Part shown: one piece after another, positions 1-5,662 of the stretch
Numbering within the stretch: position 1 is the stretch's first letter
Layout of the letters: each line of letters begins with the position of its first letter
Assembly: GCA_031372145.1 (NCBI GenBank)
Contig: JANMKR010000160.1
Location: forward strand, 1 to 5,662
Length of the DNA stretch: 5,662 bases
Reading direction: 5' to 3'
Origin: CALMEC01 sp031372145
Lineage (GTDB): Bacteria > Actinomycetota > Thermoleophilia > Miltoncostaeales > Miltoncostaeaceae
Program-made: the position numbers and the translations under genes
Notes under the pieces: model-generated
What the model saw: the letters and a program-made list of their open reading frames with translations, nothing else
What the model was told of the DNA's origin: nothing
The model's database searches: none

Positions 1-1000
1 CCTGGGAACGGCGAACACGCTCGTCTATGTGCGTGGGCGCGGCATCGTGCTGTCCGAACCCTCGGTGGTGGCGATCGACCATCGCACGAACGAGGTCCAC
101 GCCGTCGGGATCGAGGCCAAGCGCATGCTGGGCCGCACACCTGGCAACATCAGCGCGATCCGGCCCCTCAAAGACGGCGTCATCGCCGACTTCGACGTCA
201 CCGAGCAGATGCTCAAGCACTTCATCCGCAAGGTGCACCAGAACCGCTGGGCGCATCCGCGGGTCGTGGTGTGCGTGCCGTCGGGCGTGACCGGCGTCGA
301 GAAGCGGGCGGTGGTCGAGGCCACCTACAGCGCCGGCGCCCGTGAGGCGCAGCTCATCGAGGAGCCCATGGCCGCGGCGATCGGCGCCGGCCTGCCGGTC
401 GGTGAGCCCACGGGCAGCATGATCGTGGACATCGGCGGCGGCACCAGCGAGGTGGCGGTCATCTCGCTCGGTGGCATCGTCGTCGCCCAGTCGATCCGTG
501 TCGGCGGGGACGAGCTGGACGAGGCGATCATCAACTACGTCAAACGCGAGTACAAGCTGATGATCGGCAACCAGACGGCCGAGGAGGTCAAGCTCGAGAT
601 CGGCTCCGCGTATCCGTTGCGCGAAGAGGTCCAGGCCGAGATCCGCGGTCGCGACATGATCAGTGGTCTTCCCAAGACCGTGGTCCTATCCTCGGAGGAT
701 GTTCGGACCGCACTCGAGGAGCCGATGCAGCAGATCATCGACGCCGTCAAGAGCACGCTGGACAAGACGCCGCCCGAGCTCGCCTCGGACATCATGGACC
801 GGGGCATCATGCTGGCCGGCGGCGGGTCGTTGCTGCAGGGGCTCGACGAGCGGCTGCGGCAGGAGACCGAGATGCCAATCCACATCGCCGAGTCGCCGCT
901 TACCTGTGTGGCGGTCGGGTCGGGACGCGCACTGGAGGAGTTCGAGGTCATGCGAAAATCAACGCGACTGAGTAAGCGATCCCGTAGCAAGAAGTATTAG
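1..1000 (+). CDS. mreB: Rod-shape-determining protein MreB (actin homologue), 5' partial
   Basis: MreB is the bacterial actin. It polymerises with ATP into membrane-associated filaments that orient the wall-elongation machinery. The first complete codon is at position 2, and the visible 332 residues begin LGTANTLVYV, the phosphate-1 loop of the actin fold. Only about ten or so N-terminal residues and the start codon are missing. Further family marks in order are VCVPSGVTGVEKRA, the IEEPMAAAIGAGLPVG stretch with its conserved Glu pair (359-364), phosphate-2 loop DIGGGTSE (428-451), and the adenosine loop LAGGGSLLQG (812-841). Membership in the MreB/Mbl family is clear. The linker before PRVVVCVPSG (about 233-256) is short and carries a single Trp where many MreBs have a hydrophobic pair used in membrane contact. 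After the conserved GSGRALEEFE the protein ends in a strongly basic tail (RKSTRLSKRSRSKKY, stop TAG 998-1000). It is the first visible gene of the cluster; its promoter lies outside the window. Confidence 0.97.
   Translation, partial: LGTANTLVYVRGRGIVLSEPSVVAIDHRTNEVHAVGIEAKRMLGRTPGNISAIRPLKDGVIADFDVTEQMLKHFIRKVHQNRWAHPRVVVCVPSGVTGVEKRAVVEATYSAGAREAQLIEEPMAAAIGAGLPVGEPTGSMIVDIGGGTSEVAVISLGGIVVAQSIRVGGDELDEAIINYVKREYKLMIGNQTAEEVKLEIGSAYPLREEVQAEIRGRDMISGLPKTVVLSSEDVRTALEEPMQQIIDAVKSTLDKTPPELASDIMDRGIMLAGGGSLLQGLDERLRQETEMPIHIAESPLTCVAVGSGRALEEFEVMRKSTRLSKRSRSKKY
665..700 (+). repeat. Two adjacent short inverted repeats inside mreB
   Basis: Two perfect 6-base inverted repeats lie eight bases apart: GGTCTT-CCC-AAGACC at 665-679 and ATCCTC-G-GAGGAT at 688-700. 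Only the first has a loop long enough for an RNA hairpin; it could gain two G-U pairs at its base. The second contains a GGAGGATG sequence resembling a ribosome site plus ATG, but the ATG is not in the mreB frame. They may be chance within coding sequence; no function is claimed. Confidence 0.35.
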
Positions 1001-1037
1001 TACGCAATCGGCAACCCCCGGCGGCACGAGCGGCGGT
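1001..1037 (+). other. mreB-mreC junction, possibly coding
   Basis: These 37 bases separate the mreB stop from the GTG start assigned to mreC. No terminator hairpin or promoter is seen. The mreC frame stays open back to a TGA at 969-971, and the gap would translate as a Ser/Thr/Gly-rich stretch resembling a normal cytoplasmic N-terminus. It contains no ATG, GTG or TTG in that frame, so it can be coding only if a rare start, such as ATT at 996-998, is used. The ribosome-binding signal before GTG 1038 is weak: a GAGCGG at 1028-1033. Confidence 0.5.
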
Positions 1038-1985
1038 GTGCCGCCGAGCCCGCTGCCCGGAGACGGTCTGTCCCGGGTTTCGCGACGTCGTATCGCCGCG
1101 CGTCGCGGCATCGTCCTGGGCCTGCTCGTGCTGTCGGTGCTGATCTTCACGTCGTTCTTCCGCGAGAGCGAGGGTGGATTCCTGCACAGCCTCAAAGGGA
1201 CGGTGGGGGCGGTCGTCGCTCCGGTTCAGTCTGGCGCCGTCGGCGCCGTGCAGCCGTTCAAGGACGGGTGGAACTGGTTTGCCGAACTCCGAACCGCCCG
1301 TGACGAGCGCAATCGACTGCAAACGCAGAACGGGCTCTTGCAGAGCCAGGTCGCCAAGCAGCGCACCGACGCAGAGCAGGTGCGCAAGCTGCGCGAACAA
1401 CTCAAGATCGCCGACGAAGGTCCCGCCGGATACAAGGCGGTCACGGCACGGGTCATCGCCCGCCCGCCGATCGACATCTCCCGTCGCGTCACGCTGGACA
1501 AGGGCAAGAGCGACGGCATCGTCGTCAACGCGCCGGTGTTCGTGCCGGTCCCTCCGCCTCCGGCGATCGATGCAACGACCTTCCCCGCGCTGGTCGGTCT
1601 GGTGACATCGGTCACGAGTCGCTCGGCGACGGTCACGCTGATCACCGATCCGTCGATGCAGATCGGGGCCAGGTTGCAGGGTGCGGCCAAGCCGCTCGGT
1701 CTGCTGACGGCCACCGCGTCCGGCCAGCTCAACCTGAGTCAGGTGCCGTCCGACATCGCCATCGCCGTCGACACCATTGTGGTCACGTCCGGGTCAGGGA
1801 CACCCCAGCTGCCGTCGCCGTATCCGCCGGACCTCCCGATCGGGACCGTCTCGAGCGTGGGTGGACGTGAGCCGGGAGACTTCCAGACCGTCCAGGTCAG
1901 TCCCTATCGCGATCCCCAGCAGCTATCGCTGTTCACCGTGTTCACGCCCGTCAGTGCCGAGGCCAAACGGCGGGCGGGCGGATGA
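1038..1985 (+). CDS. mreC: Rod-shape-determining protein MreC
   Basis: MreC is the single-pass scaffold that connects MreB/MreD to PBP2 and helps activate PBP2-RodA synthesis. The 315 residues show the family plan: a basic cytoplasmic N-terminus (RVSRRRIAARRG), one membrane helix at about 24-41, a coiled coil at about 82-125 rich in Glu, Arg, Gln and Leu heptads (ERNRLQTQNGLLQSQ), then the beta-rich domain. That domain carries the family-typical ARVIARPP and LDKGKSDGI segments, and a later VGLVTSV...ATVTLITD segment. Length is normal for the family (about 280-370). A proline-rich stretch (PVPPPP, about residues 170-184) interrupts the usual short turn before VGLV. The start is the first standard codon (GTG) in the frame; an upstream rare start would add 14 residues without changing the topology. 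The stop overlaps mreD by four bases. Confidence 0.95.
   Translation: MPPSPLPGDGLSRVSRRRIAARRGIVLGLLVLSVLIFTSFFRESEGGFLHSLKGTVGAVVAPVQSGAVGAVQPFKDGWNWFAELRTARDERNRLQTQNGLLQSQVAKQRTDAEQVRKLREQLKIADEGPAGYKAVTARVIARPPIDISRRVTLDKGKSDGIVVNAPVFVPVPPPPAIDATTFPALVGLVTSVTSRSATVTLITDPSMQIGARLQGAAKPLGLLTATASGQLNLSQVPSDIAIAVDTIVVTSGSGTPQLPSPYPPDLPIGTVSSVGGREPGDFQTVQVSPYRDPQQLSLFTVFTPVSAEAKRRAGG
1545..1589 (+). other. Proline-rich insertion within MreC beta domain
   Basis: This codes for MreC residues 170-184, including PVPPPP followed by AIDATTFPA. It sits between the conserved KGKSDGI...VFV strand and the VGLV strand, where family members as I recall them have only a few residues. It stays in frame and has the same G/C-ending codons as its surroundings, so it is part of the gene and not a recent insertion. 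Its role is unknown; a longer surface loop is the simplest reading. Confidence 0.55.
1982..1985 (+). promoter_or_regulatory. mreC/mreD 4-base stop-start overlap (ATGA)
   Basis: The TGA stop of mreC at 1983-1985 overlaps the ATG of mreD at 1982-1984. Such overlaps usually mean that the terminating ribosome reinitiates, keeping the two membrane partners at linked levels. The coupling itself is inference; the overlap is seen directly. Confidence 0.85.
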
Positions 1986-2548
1986 GGTCACCCGGCGTCC
2001 AGTTCGGTGGGCACGGCCCCAGCCAGGGCAACGGGCTGCCGTCCGTCGCCGCGCTGATGGGCGTCGCGGTGCTGTTGCAGGTGACGGTCATTCCCCGCCT
2101 GGACCTCGGATCGCTCGAAGCGACGCCCAACCTGGTCGTCGCGATGGTCGTTGCCGTGGCGGTGTTGCGCGGGGTCGTCGTGGGTGCGGTCGTGGGTTTT
2201 GCGGGTGGGCTCCTGGTCGAGTTGATGACGCCGGGCGACACGCTCGGAGTCCTCGCGCTCGCCTATGTGGTGATCGGGGCGTGGTGTGGGCGGTTTGCGA
2301 CCGGTTCGGAGCCGATCGGGCGTCTGCTCTACCTGATCATCGCGGCCGGCGCGGCCGCACTCGTTCCGCTGTGGTTGGGGGCGATCGAGTTGCTGCGCGG
2401 CGAGGGTCCCGCCCTGGGCTACCTGCTGGTTCAGCTGACCTTGCCGCACCTCGTGTTCTCGACGCTGGTCGCGTGGCCCGCCTGGTGGGCGGCACGACGG
2501 CTTCTGGGCGCGCCGCGCGAGGTTGAGCCCTGGTTGGTGCGTGCATGA
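1982..2548 (+). CDS. mreD: Rod-shape-determining protein MreD
   Basis: MreD is the small polytopic membrane partner of MreC in the elongasome. The 188 residues are very hydrophobic, with likely membrane segments at about 20-37, 50-62, 64-82, 88-103, 113-138 and 145-171, which fits the five to six helices of the family. The PNLVVAMVVAVAVLRG, VVGFAGGLLVEL and LGVLALAYVVIG segments match the MreD pattern of a Gly-rich central helix pair. The GLL motif is followed by V-E, where many MreDs have an Asp. The family diverges fast, so position between mreC and PBP2 supports the call as much as the sequence does. The ATG start overlaps the mreC stop (ATGA 1982-1985), with GGGCGG just upstream as a weak ribosome site. 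The N-terminal 19 residues are Gly/Ser/Pro-rich and probably cytoplasmic. Confidence 0.9.
   Translation: MRSPGVQFGGHGPSQGNGLPSVAALMGVAVLLQVTVIPRLDLGSLEATPNLVVAMVVAVAVLRGVVVGAVVGFAGGLLVELMTPGDTLGVLALAYVVIGAWCGRFATGSEPIGRLLYLIIAAGAAALVPLWLGAIELLRGEGPALGYLLVQLTLPHLVFSTLVAWPAWWAARRLLGAPREVEPWLVRA
2545..2548 (+). promoter_or_regulatory. mreD/PBP2 4-base stop-start overlap (ATGA), tandem ATGs
   Basis: The mreD stop TGA (2546-2548) overlaps the first ATG of the PBP2 gene, and a second in-frame ATG follows at 2548-2550. No clear Shine-Dalgarno sequence precedes either, which fits reinitiation by the ribosome leaving mreD. Confidence 0.75.
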
Positions 2549-4545
2549 TGCGCCCGCCGCGGGTCACCGAGGTGTCGCGCCCGGGCCGCTCCAGCCGTGG
2601 CGGCAGTCCCATGAACCCGGACACGGCCAAGCGCATCGCGCTGTTCGGCAGCATCGTGGTGGCGCTCTTCGCCGTCCTGGTCATCCGGCTGTGGTTCCTG
2701 CAGGTCGTCGGCGCACGTGGCTTTGAGGCCCAGGCCGTCGGCAACAGCGTGCGCACGATCAACATCCCGGCGCCCCGTGGACAGATCCTGGACCGCAACG
2801 GCGCGGTGCTCGCGGGGAGCCGTCTGGCGTGGGACATCGTGGCCCTGCCGCAAGATCTCGTGACCGGGACCGGCAAGGACTCGTCGATCTCCGACCAGGG
2901 GTCGAAGACGTTGCACAAGCTGGCGCGGGCGATCGGCGAAGGCGAACCACGCCTGCGCCGATTGATGGTGCGCGGCAACAAAAAGGCCGCCTACAAGTCG
3001 GTCGTGCTCAAGGCGGACATCGAGGACGACCTGCGGATCCCGCTCGCTGAGCGCATCCGTCAGTACCCGGGCATCCGTCTGCAGCAGACGTTCCGTCGCG
3101 ACTACCCGTTCAAGTCCTCGCTGTCGCATGTGTTGGGCTACGTCGGCCAGATCAGCGGCACGGACATCGACCAGAAACGCCTGCAGGGCTATCGCAACGA
3201 CGCGGTCGTGGGTCAGGCCGGGCTCGAGCAGCGGTACGAGGAGTTCCTGAGGGGCAAGGACGGCGAGCTGCGCGTCGAGGTCGACGCGAGCGGTCAGCCG
3301 GTGGGTCGCAGCACGGTGTCCAGGCAGGAGGCCAGGCCCGGCCTCAACCTGCAGACCACGATCGACATCAAGGTCCAACAGGCGCTCGAGGACGCGGTTC
3401 GCGAGCAGGTGCTGTTGAAGGCCGAGGCCAACGCGGGCGGGGGCGGCGTGGTGCTCGACGCCCGGACCGGCGAGGTCGTCGCGATGGCCTCGTTTCCCAA
3501 CCTCGACCCGCGCGCGTTCAGTCGTGGCAACGCCAAGGAGGTTCGCGGGTTTCTGCGCAACCCGCGGAACACCTTCCTGACCCGTCCCCTCTGGGGCTAT
3601 CCGCCCGCCTCGACGTTCAAGCCCATCACCGCCATCGCCGCCCTCAACGCCGGGTACATGACCCCCGACACGTACCTGAGTTCGCCGAAGACGGTGACGT
3701 TGTTCAGCACCCCGTTCAACAACTTCCGCAGGATCGCACTGCCCGACATGCAGATCCGTGCCGCGATCGCCCGCTCCAGCGACACGTTCTTCTATCAAGT
3801 CGGGGCATCGATCTGGCAGCATTCGGGCAAGGACGGGAAGTTGAGCGGCGACAACAAGCTCAAGTTGTGGGCAAGCCAACTCGGGCTCGGACAGCGCACG
3901 GGGATCGACATCCCGGGCGAGCAGGGCGGCGTCCTGCCGGATACGGCGTGGAAGGTCCGCAATCTCGCCAAGCGCAAACCCCGCAACTGGGACAAGTGGC
4001 TTCCGGGCGACACGATCAACATGTCGATCGGACAGGGGTTCCTCAGCGCCAGCCCGCTGCAGATGGCGCGGGCCTACGCCGCGCTCATCAACGGCGGTCG
4101 CCTGCTGACACCGACGATCGGGTGGTCGATCCGCGACCCGAAGACCGATCAGCTGGTGTCCGACCTCGCCAAGGGTCGGCTGGAGAGCCAGCTGCCGCCC
4201 ATCGACCAGCGTGCCCTCGATACCGTGCTCGGAGGACTTCACGACGTGGCCAACACCTCGCTGGGAACGGCCTCCGGCGTCTTTTCACGACTCGGCGGGA
4301 CCGTTGCAGGCAAGACCGGCACGGCTGAGAACAGCAAGGGCGACCACTCGTGGTTTGTGGGCTATGCCCCCGCCAACGTGGGCGCAACACCCAAGTATGT
4401 GGTCGCTGTCATCATCGAACACGGCGGTCTTGGCGCGGATTCGGCTGCACCTGCGGCGTGTAAGGCACTCGCTGCGGCGATCCCCTACGACCCCGCGCGG
4501 TGTGGCCGGGGTGGCCGTCCGACCGCGACAGCGGGTGCCGATTGA
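2545..4545 (+). CDS. mrdA: Penicillin-binding protein 2, class B peptidoglycan D,D-transpeptidase (MrdA)
   Basis: This is the transpeptidase of the elongasome. It cross-links the glycan strands made by RodA and is a beta-lactam target. The 666 residues contain a basic cytoplasmic tail (1-30), one membrane anchor at about 31-52, the RGQILDRNG motif of the pedestal domain at 78-86, VGQAGLE at 222-228, and the transpeptidase domain from about 266 (GLNLQTTID). The three active-site motifs are intact: SxxK as S356-T-F-K359 with nucleophile Ser356, S411-S-D413 (SxN motif in the SxD form typical of PBP2), and K590-T-G592 in AGKTGTAE. Between the first two motifs, the His-Gly and Cys residues common in PBP2 are absent. 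ATG 2545 is chosen because it overlaps the mreD stop; ATG 2548 is in frame next to it. ATG 2611 (Met23) directly before the anchor is an alternative. PBP2, not FtsI, is assigned from its mreD and rodA neighbours. Confidence 0.95.
   Translation: MMRPPRVTEVSRPGRSSRGGSPMNPDTAKRIALFGSIVVALFAVLVIRLWFLQVVGARGFEAQAVGNSVRTINIPAPRGQILDRNGAVLAGSRLAWDIVALPQDLVTGTGKDSSISDQGSKTLHKLARAIGEGEPRLRRLMVRGNKKAAYKSVVLKADIEDDLRIPLAERIRQYPGIRLQQTFRRDYPFKSSLSHVLGYVGQISGTDIDQKRLQGYRNDAVVGQAGLEQRYEEFLRGKDGELRVEVDASGQPVGRSTVSRQEARPGLNLQTTIDIKVQQALEDAVREQVLLKAEANAGGGGVVLDARTGEVVAMASFPNLDPRAFSRGNAKEVRGFLRNPRNTFLTRPLWGYPPASTFKPITAIAALNAGYMTPDTYLSSPKTVTLFSTPFNNFRRIALPDMQIRAAIARSSDTFFYQVGASIWQHSGKDGKLSGDNKLKLWASQLGLGQRTGIDIPGEQGGVLPDTAWKVRNLAKRKPRNWDKWLPGDTINMSIGQGFLSASPLQMARAYAALINGGRLLTPTIGWSIRDPKTDQLVSDLAKGRLESQLPPIDQRALDTVLGGLHDVANTSLGTASGVFSRLGGTVAGKTGTAENSKGDHSWFVGYAPANVGATPKYVVAVIIEHGGLGADSAAPAACKALAAAIPYDPARCGRGGRPTATAGAD
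4542..4545 (+). promoter_or_regulatory. PBP2/rodA 4-base stop-start overlap (TTGA)
   Basis: The PBP2 stop TGA (4543-4545) overlaps a TTG start for rodA. The upstream sequence has only a weak GCGGGTG. A rare start with a weak ribosome site suggests that rodA translation depends on that of PBP2, which would suit a two-protein synthase. This is inference from the layout. Confidence 0.75.
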
Positions 4546-5662
4546 CGACCTTCGCGCCAACTCGCCGCAGCCCGGCCCTCGATCGGCTGCGACACGTCCT
4601 GGGCCGGCTCGACTGGTTGCTGGTGCTCGGCGTTGCGGCGATCACGGTCTTTGGGCTGCGCATGGTCGAGGTGGCCACGCGCGACGACATTCCGGGCGAT
4701 GCCAAGTTCTTCGCGTTCCGGCAACTCATCTACGTCGCCGTGGGCGTCGGGGTCATGTCGATCGCGATGGCCATCGACCTGGAACGTCTGGGGCGCCGGC
4801 CGTGGACGTTGTGGGGGGCGCTGTGCGGCGCGGTGACGGTGGTCCTGGTGATCGGCTCGGCAGCACGTGGGTCGCGACGCTGGATCGACTTCGGCGTGTT
4901 CCAGTTCCAGCCGTCCGAGATCGGAAAGGTGGCGATGATCGTCATTCTGGCCGGACTCATCGTCGAACGGCGCAACGAGATCGGGAGCGTCCGGTTGAGC
5001 CTGCTCGCGCTTGGTGCGGCGGCACTGCCCGCATTGATCGTGTTCGTTCAGCCGGACCTGGGGACATCGCTCGTGTACATCGCGATCCTTGCGGGCATCT
5101 TGTTCTTCGCCGGGGTCCCGTGGCACCACTTCGCGGTCGCCGCCGGCGCGGTCGTCGGGCTTGCGGTCCTGGTGCTCGCGGTCCTGCCCGCTGTGGGTGT
5201 GCCGGTCCTGCGTGACTACCAGGTCAACCGGCTGCAGTCGTTCGTCGACTCGAGCAAGGATCCGGTCGGGACGGGCTTCCAAGCCGATCAGAGCCGCATC
5301 GCGACCGGGCACGGTGGTGCCTTCGGGCAGGGTGTGGACGGCGCGACGCAGGTCGGCAACGACCTGCTGCCCGAGCATCACACCGACTTCATCTTCGCGT
5401 CGCAGGCCGAGATGTTCGGGTTCGTCGGCGCGGCCCTGCTGATCCTGGCGTTCGGTTTGGTCATCTGGCGGGCCCTGCGGATCATGACCCGGGCGTCCAC
5501 CCAATTCGATCAATTGGTGGCGGGGGGCATCGCGGCGATGTTTGCCTTCCAGGTATTCGTTAACATCGGCATGAACGTGACGATCATGCCCATCACCGGA
5601 ATCCCGCTGCCGTTCATGAGCTACGGCGGAAGCCATACGCTGACCAACCTCATCGCCGTCGG
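4542..5662 (+). CDS. rodA: RodA, SEDS-family peptidoglycan glycosyltransferase, 3' partial
   Basis: RodA polymerises lipid II into glycan strands and works as a complex with PBP2. The frame gives 373 complete residues with no stop before the window ends. Membrane segments are visible at about 25-43, 58-76, 86-104 and 127-143, with more downstream. Family marks are QPSEIGKVAMIV (Glu126, Lys129), VQPDLGTSLVY, the long extracellular loop with NRLQSF, DPVGTGFQADQS and GHGGAFGQG, and LPEHHTDFIFA, whose Asp282 matches the catalytic Asp of RodA (Asp262 in E. coli). Near the end is PITGIPLPFMSYGGS, the SEDS signature, so only the last helix and tail are missing. TTG 4542 is chosen because it overlaps the PBP2 stop and leaves a 24-residue basic cytoplasmic tail before helix 1; ATG 4662 would remove that helix. 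Proximity to PBP2 favours RodA over FtsW. Confidence 0.95.
   Translation, partial: MTTFAPTRRSPALDRLRHVLGRLDWLLVLGVAAITVFGLRMVEVATRDDIPGDAKFFAFRQLIYVAVGVGVMSIAMAIDLERLGRRPWTLWGALCGAVTVVLVIGSAARGSRRWIDFGVFQFQPSEIGKVAMIVILAGLIVERRNEIGSVRLSLLALGAAALPALIVFVQPDLGTSLVYIAILAGILFFAGVPWHHFAVAAGAVVGLAVLVLAVLPAVGVPVLRDYQVNRLQSFVDSSKDPVGTGFQADQSRIATGHGGAFGQGVDGATQVGNDLLPEHHTDFIFASQAEMFGFVGAALLILAFGLVIWRALRIMTRASTQFDQLVAGGIAAMFAFQVFVNIGMNVTIMPITGIPLPFMSYGGSHTLTNLIAV

Noticed and set aside
1001..1037. Possible promoter or terminator between mreB and mreC
   Set aside because: No stem-loop with a T-run and no recognisable -35/-10 pair is present. The space is short and may be coding.
1777..2526. 249-codon + strand frame across mreC and mreD
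   Set aside because: It overlaps both genes out of frame and gives an Arg/Gly/Ala-rich product with no membrane segments or motifs.
2431..4242. 603-codon open frame on the - strand opposite PBP2
   Set aside because: It lies opposite a fully recognisable transpeptidase gene. Its translation is low-complexity, rich in Arg, Asp, Val and His, as expected from the antisense of G/C-ending codons. No domain is recognisable.
4211..5215. 334-codon + strand frame crossing the PBP2/rodA junction
   Set aside because: It reads out of frame through the PBP2 KTG motif region and the rodA start. The product is Arg/Pro/Gly-rich and unlike any family, while both real frames keep conserved motifs.
5501..5517. 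A/T-richer inverted repeat CCAATT-CGATC-AATTGG inside rodA
   Set aside because: It is a single 6-base palindromic pair encoding an ordinary loop (TQFDQLV) between membrane segments. It has no T-run or position suited to a terminator, so it is probably chance.
4485..5636. 383-codon open frame on the - strand opposite rodA
   Set aside because: It is antisense to a clear SEDS gene, with His/Arg/Asp/Gln-rich translation and no family resemblance; a high-GC shadow.

Overview
The window is a compact, one-direction cell-elongation (elongasome) cluster from a high-GC bacterium, in the order mreB (5' truncated) - mreC - mreD - mrdA/PBP2 - rodA (3' truncated). All five genes lie on the + strand. Strong G/C bias at third codon positions, GTG and TTG starts, and long antisense shadow ORFs all point to a high-GC genome. 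The gene order matches the mreBCD-pbp2-sfr(rodA) cluster known from Streptomyces. The short linker before the PRVVVCVPSG stretch of MreB also looks actinobacterial. I infer an Actinomycetota member from a lineage that keeps MreB, so not a Mycobacterium/Corynebacterium-type apical grower. Genus cannot be judged from this sequence.

Layout: positions 1-1000 hold the rest of the actin-like MreB, missing roughly its first ten or so residues. A 37-base gap (1001-1037) has no stop in the mreC frame and may itself be coding. MreC runs 1038-1985, MreD 1982-2548, PBP2 2545-4545 and RodA 4542 to the window end, cut inside the last membrane segment. The last three junctions are 4-base stop/start overlaps (ATGA, ATGA, TTGA), so the genes are almost certainly co-transcribed and translationally coupled. 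No stretch over 300 bases lacks a gene. I see no RNA gene, mobile element, CRISPR array, internal terminator or convincing promoter.

How the genes work together: MreB filaments lie under the membrane and orient the machine. MreC (one membrane pass, periplasmic/extracytoplasmic coiled coil and beta domain) and MreD (multi-pass) link them to the synthase. RodA is the SEDS glycan polymerase, and PBP2 is its class B transpeptidase partner, which cross-links the new strands. Catalytic residues of both enzymes are visible and intact.

This is an ordinary core-genome locus, not a new system. Points worth a second look are modest: a possible non-canonical ATT start for mreC, a PBP2 lacking the His and Cys expected of the zinc site described in proteobacterial PBP2, a proline-rich insertion in the MreC beta domain, a basic C-terminal tail on MreB, and a His in the RodA signature.
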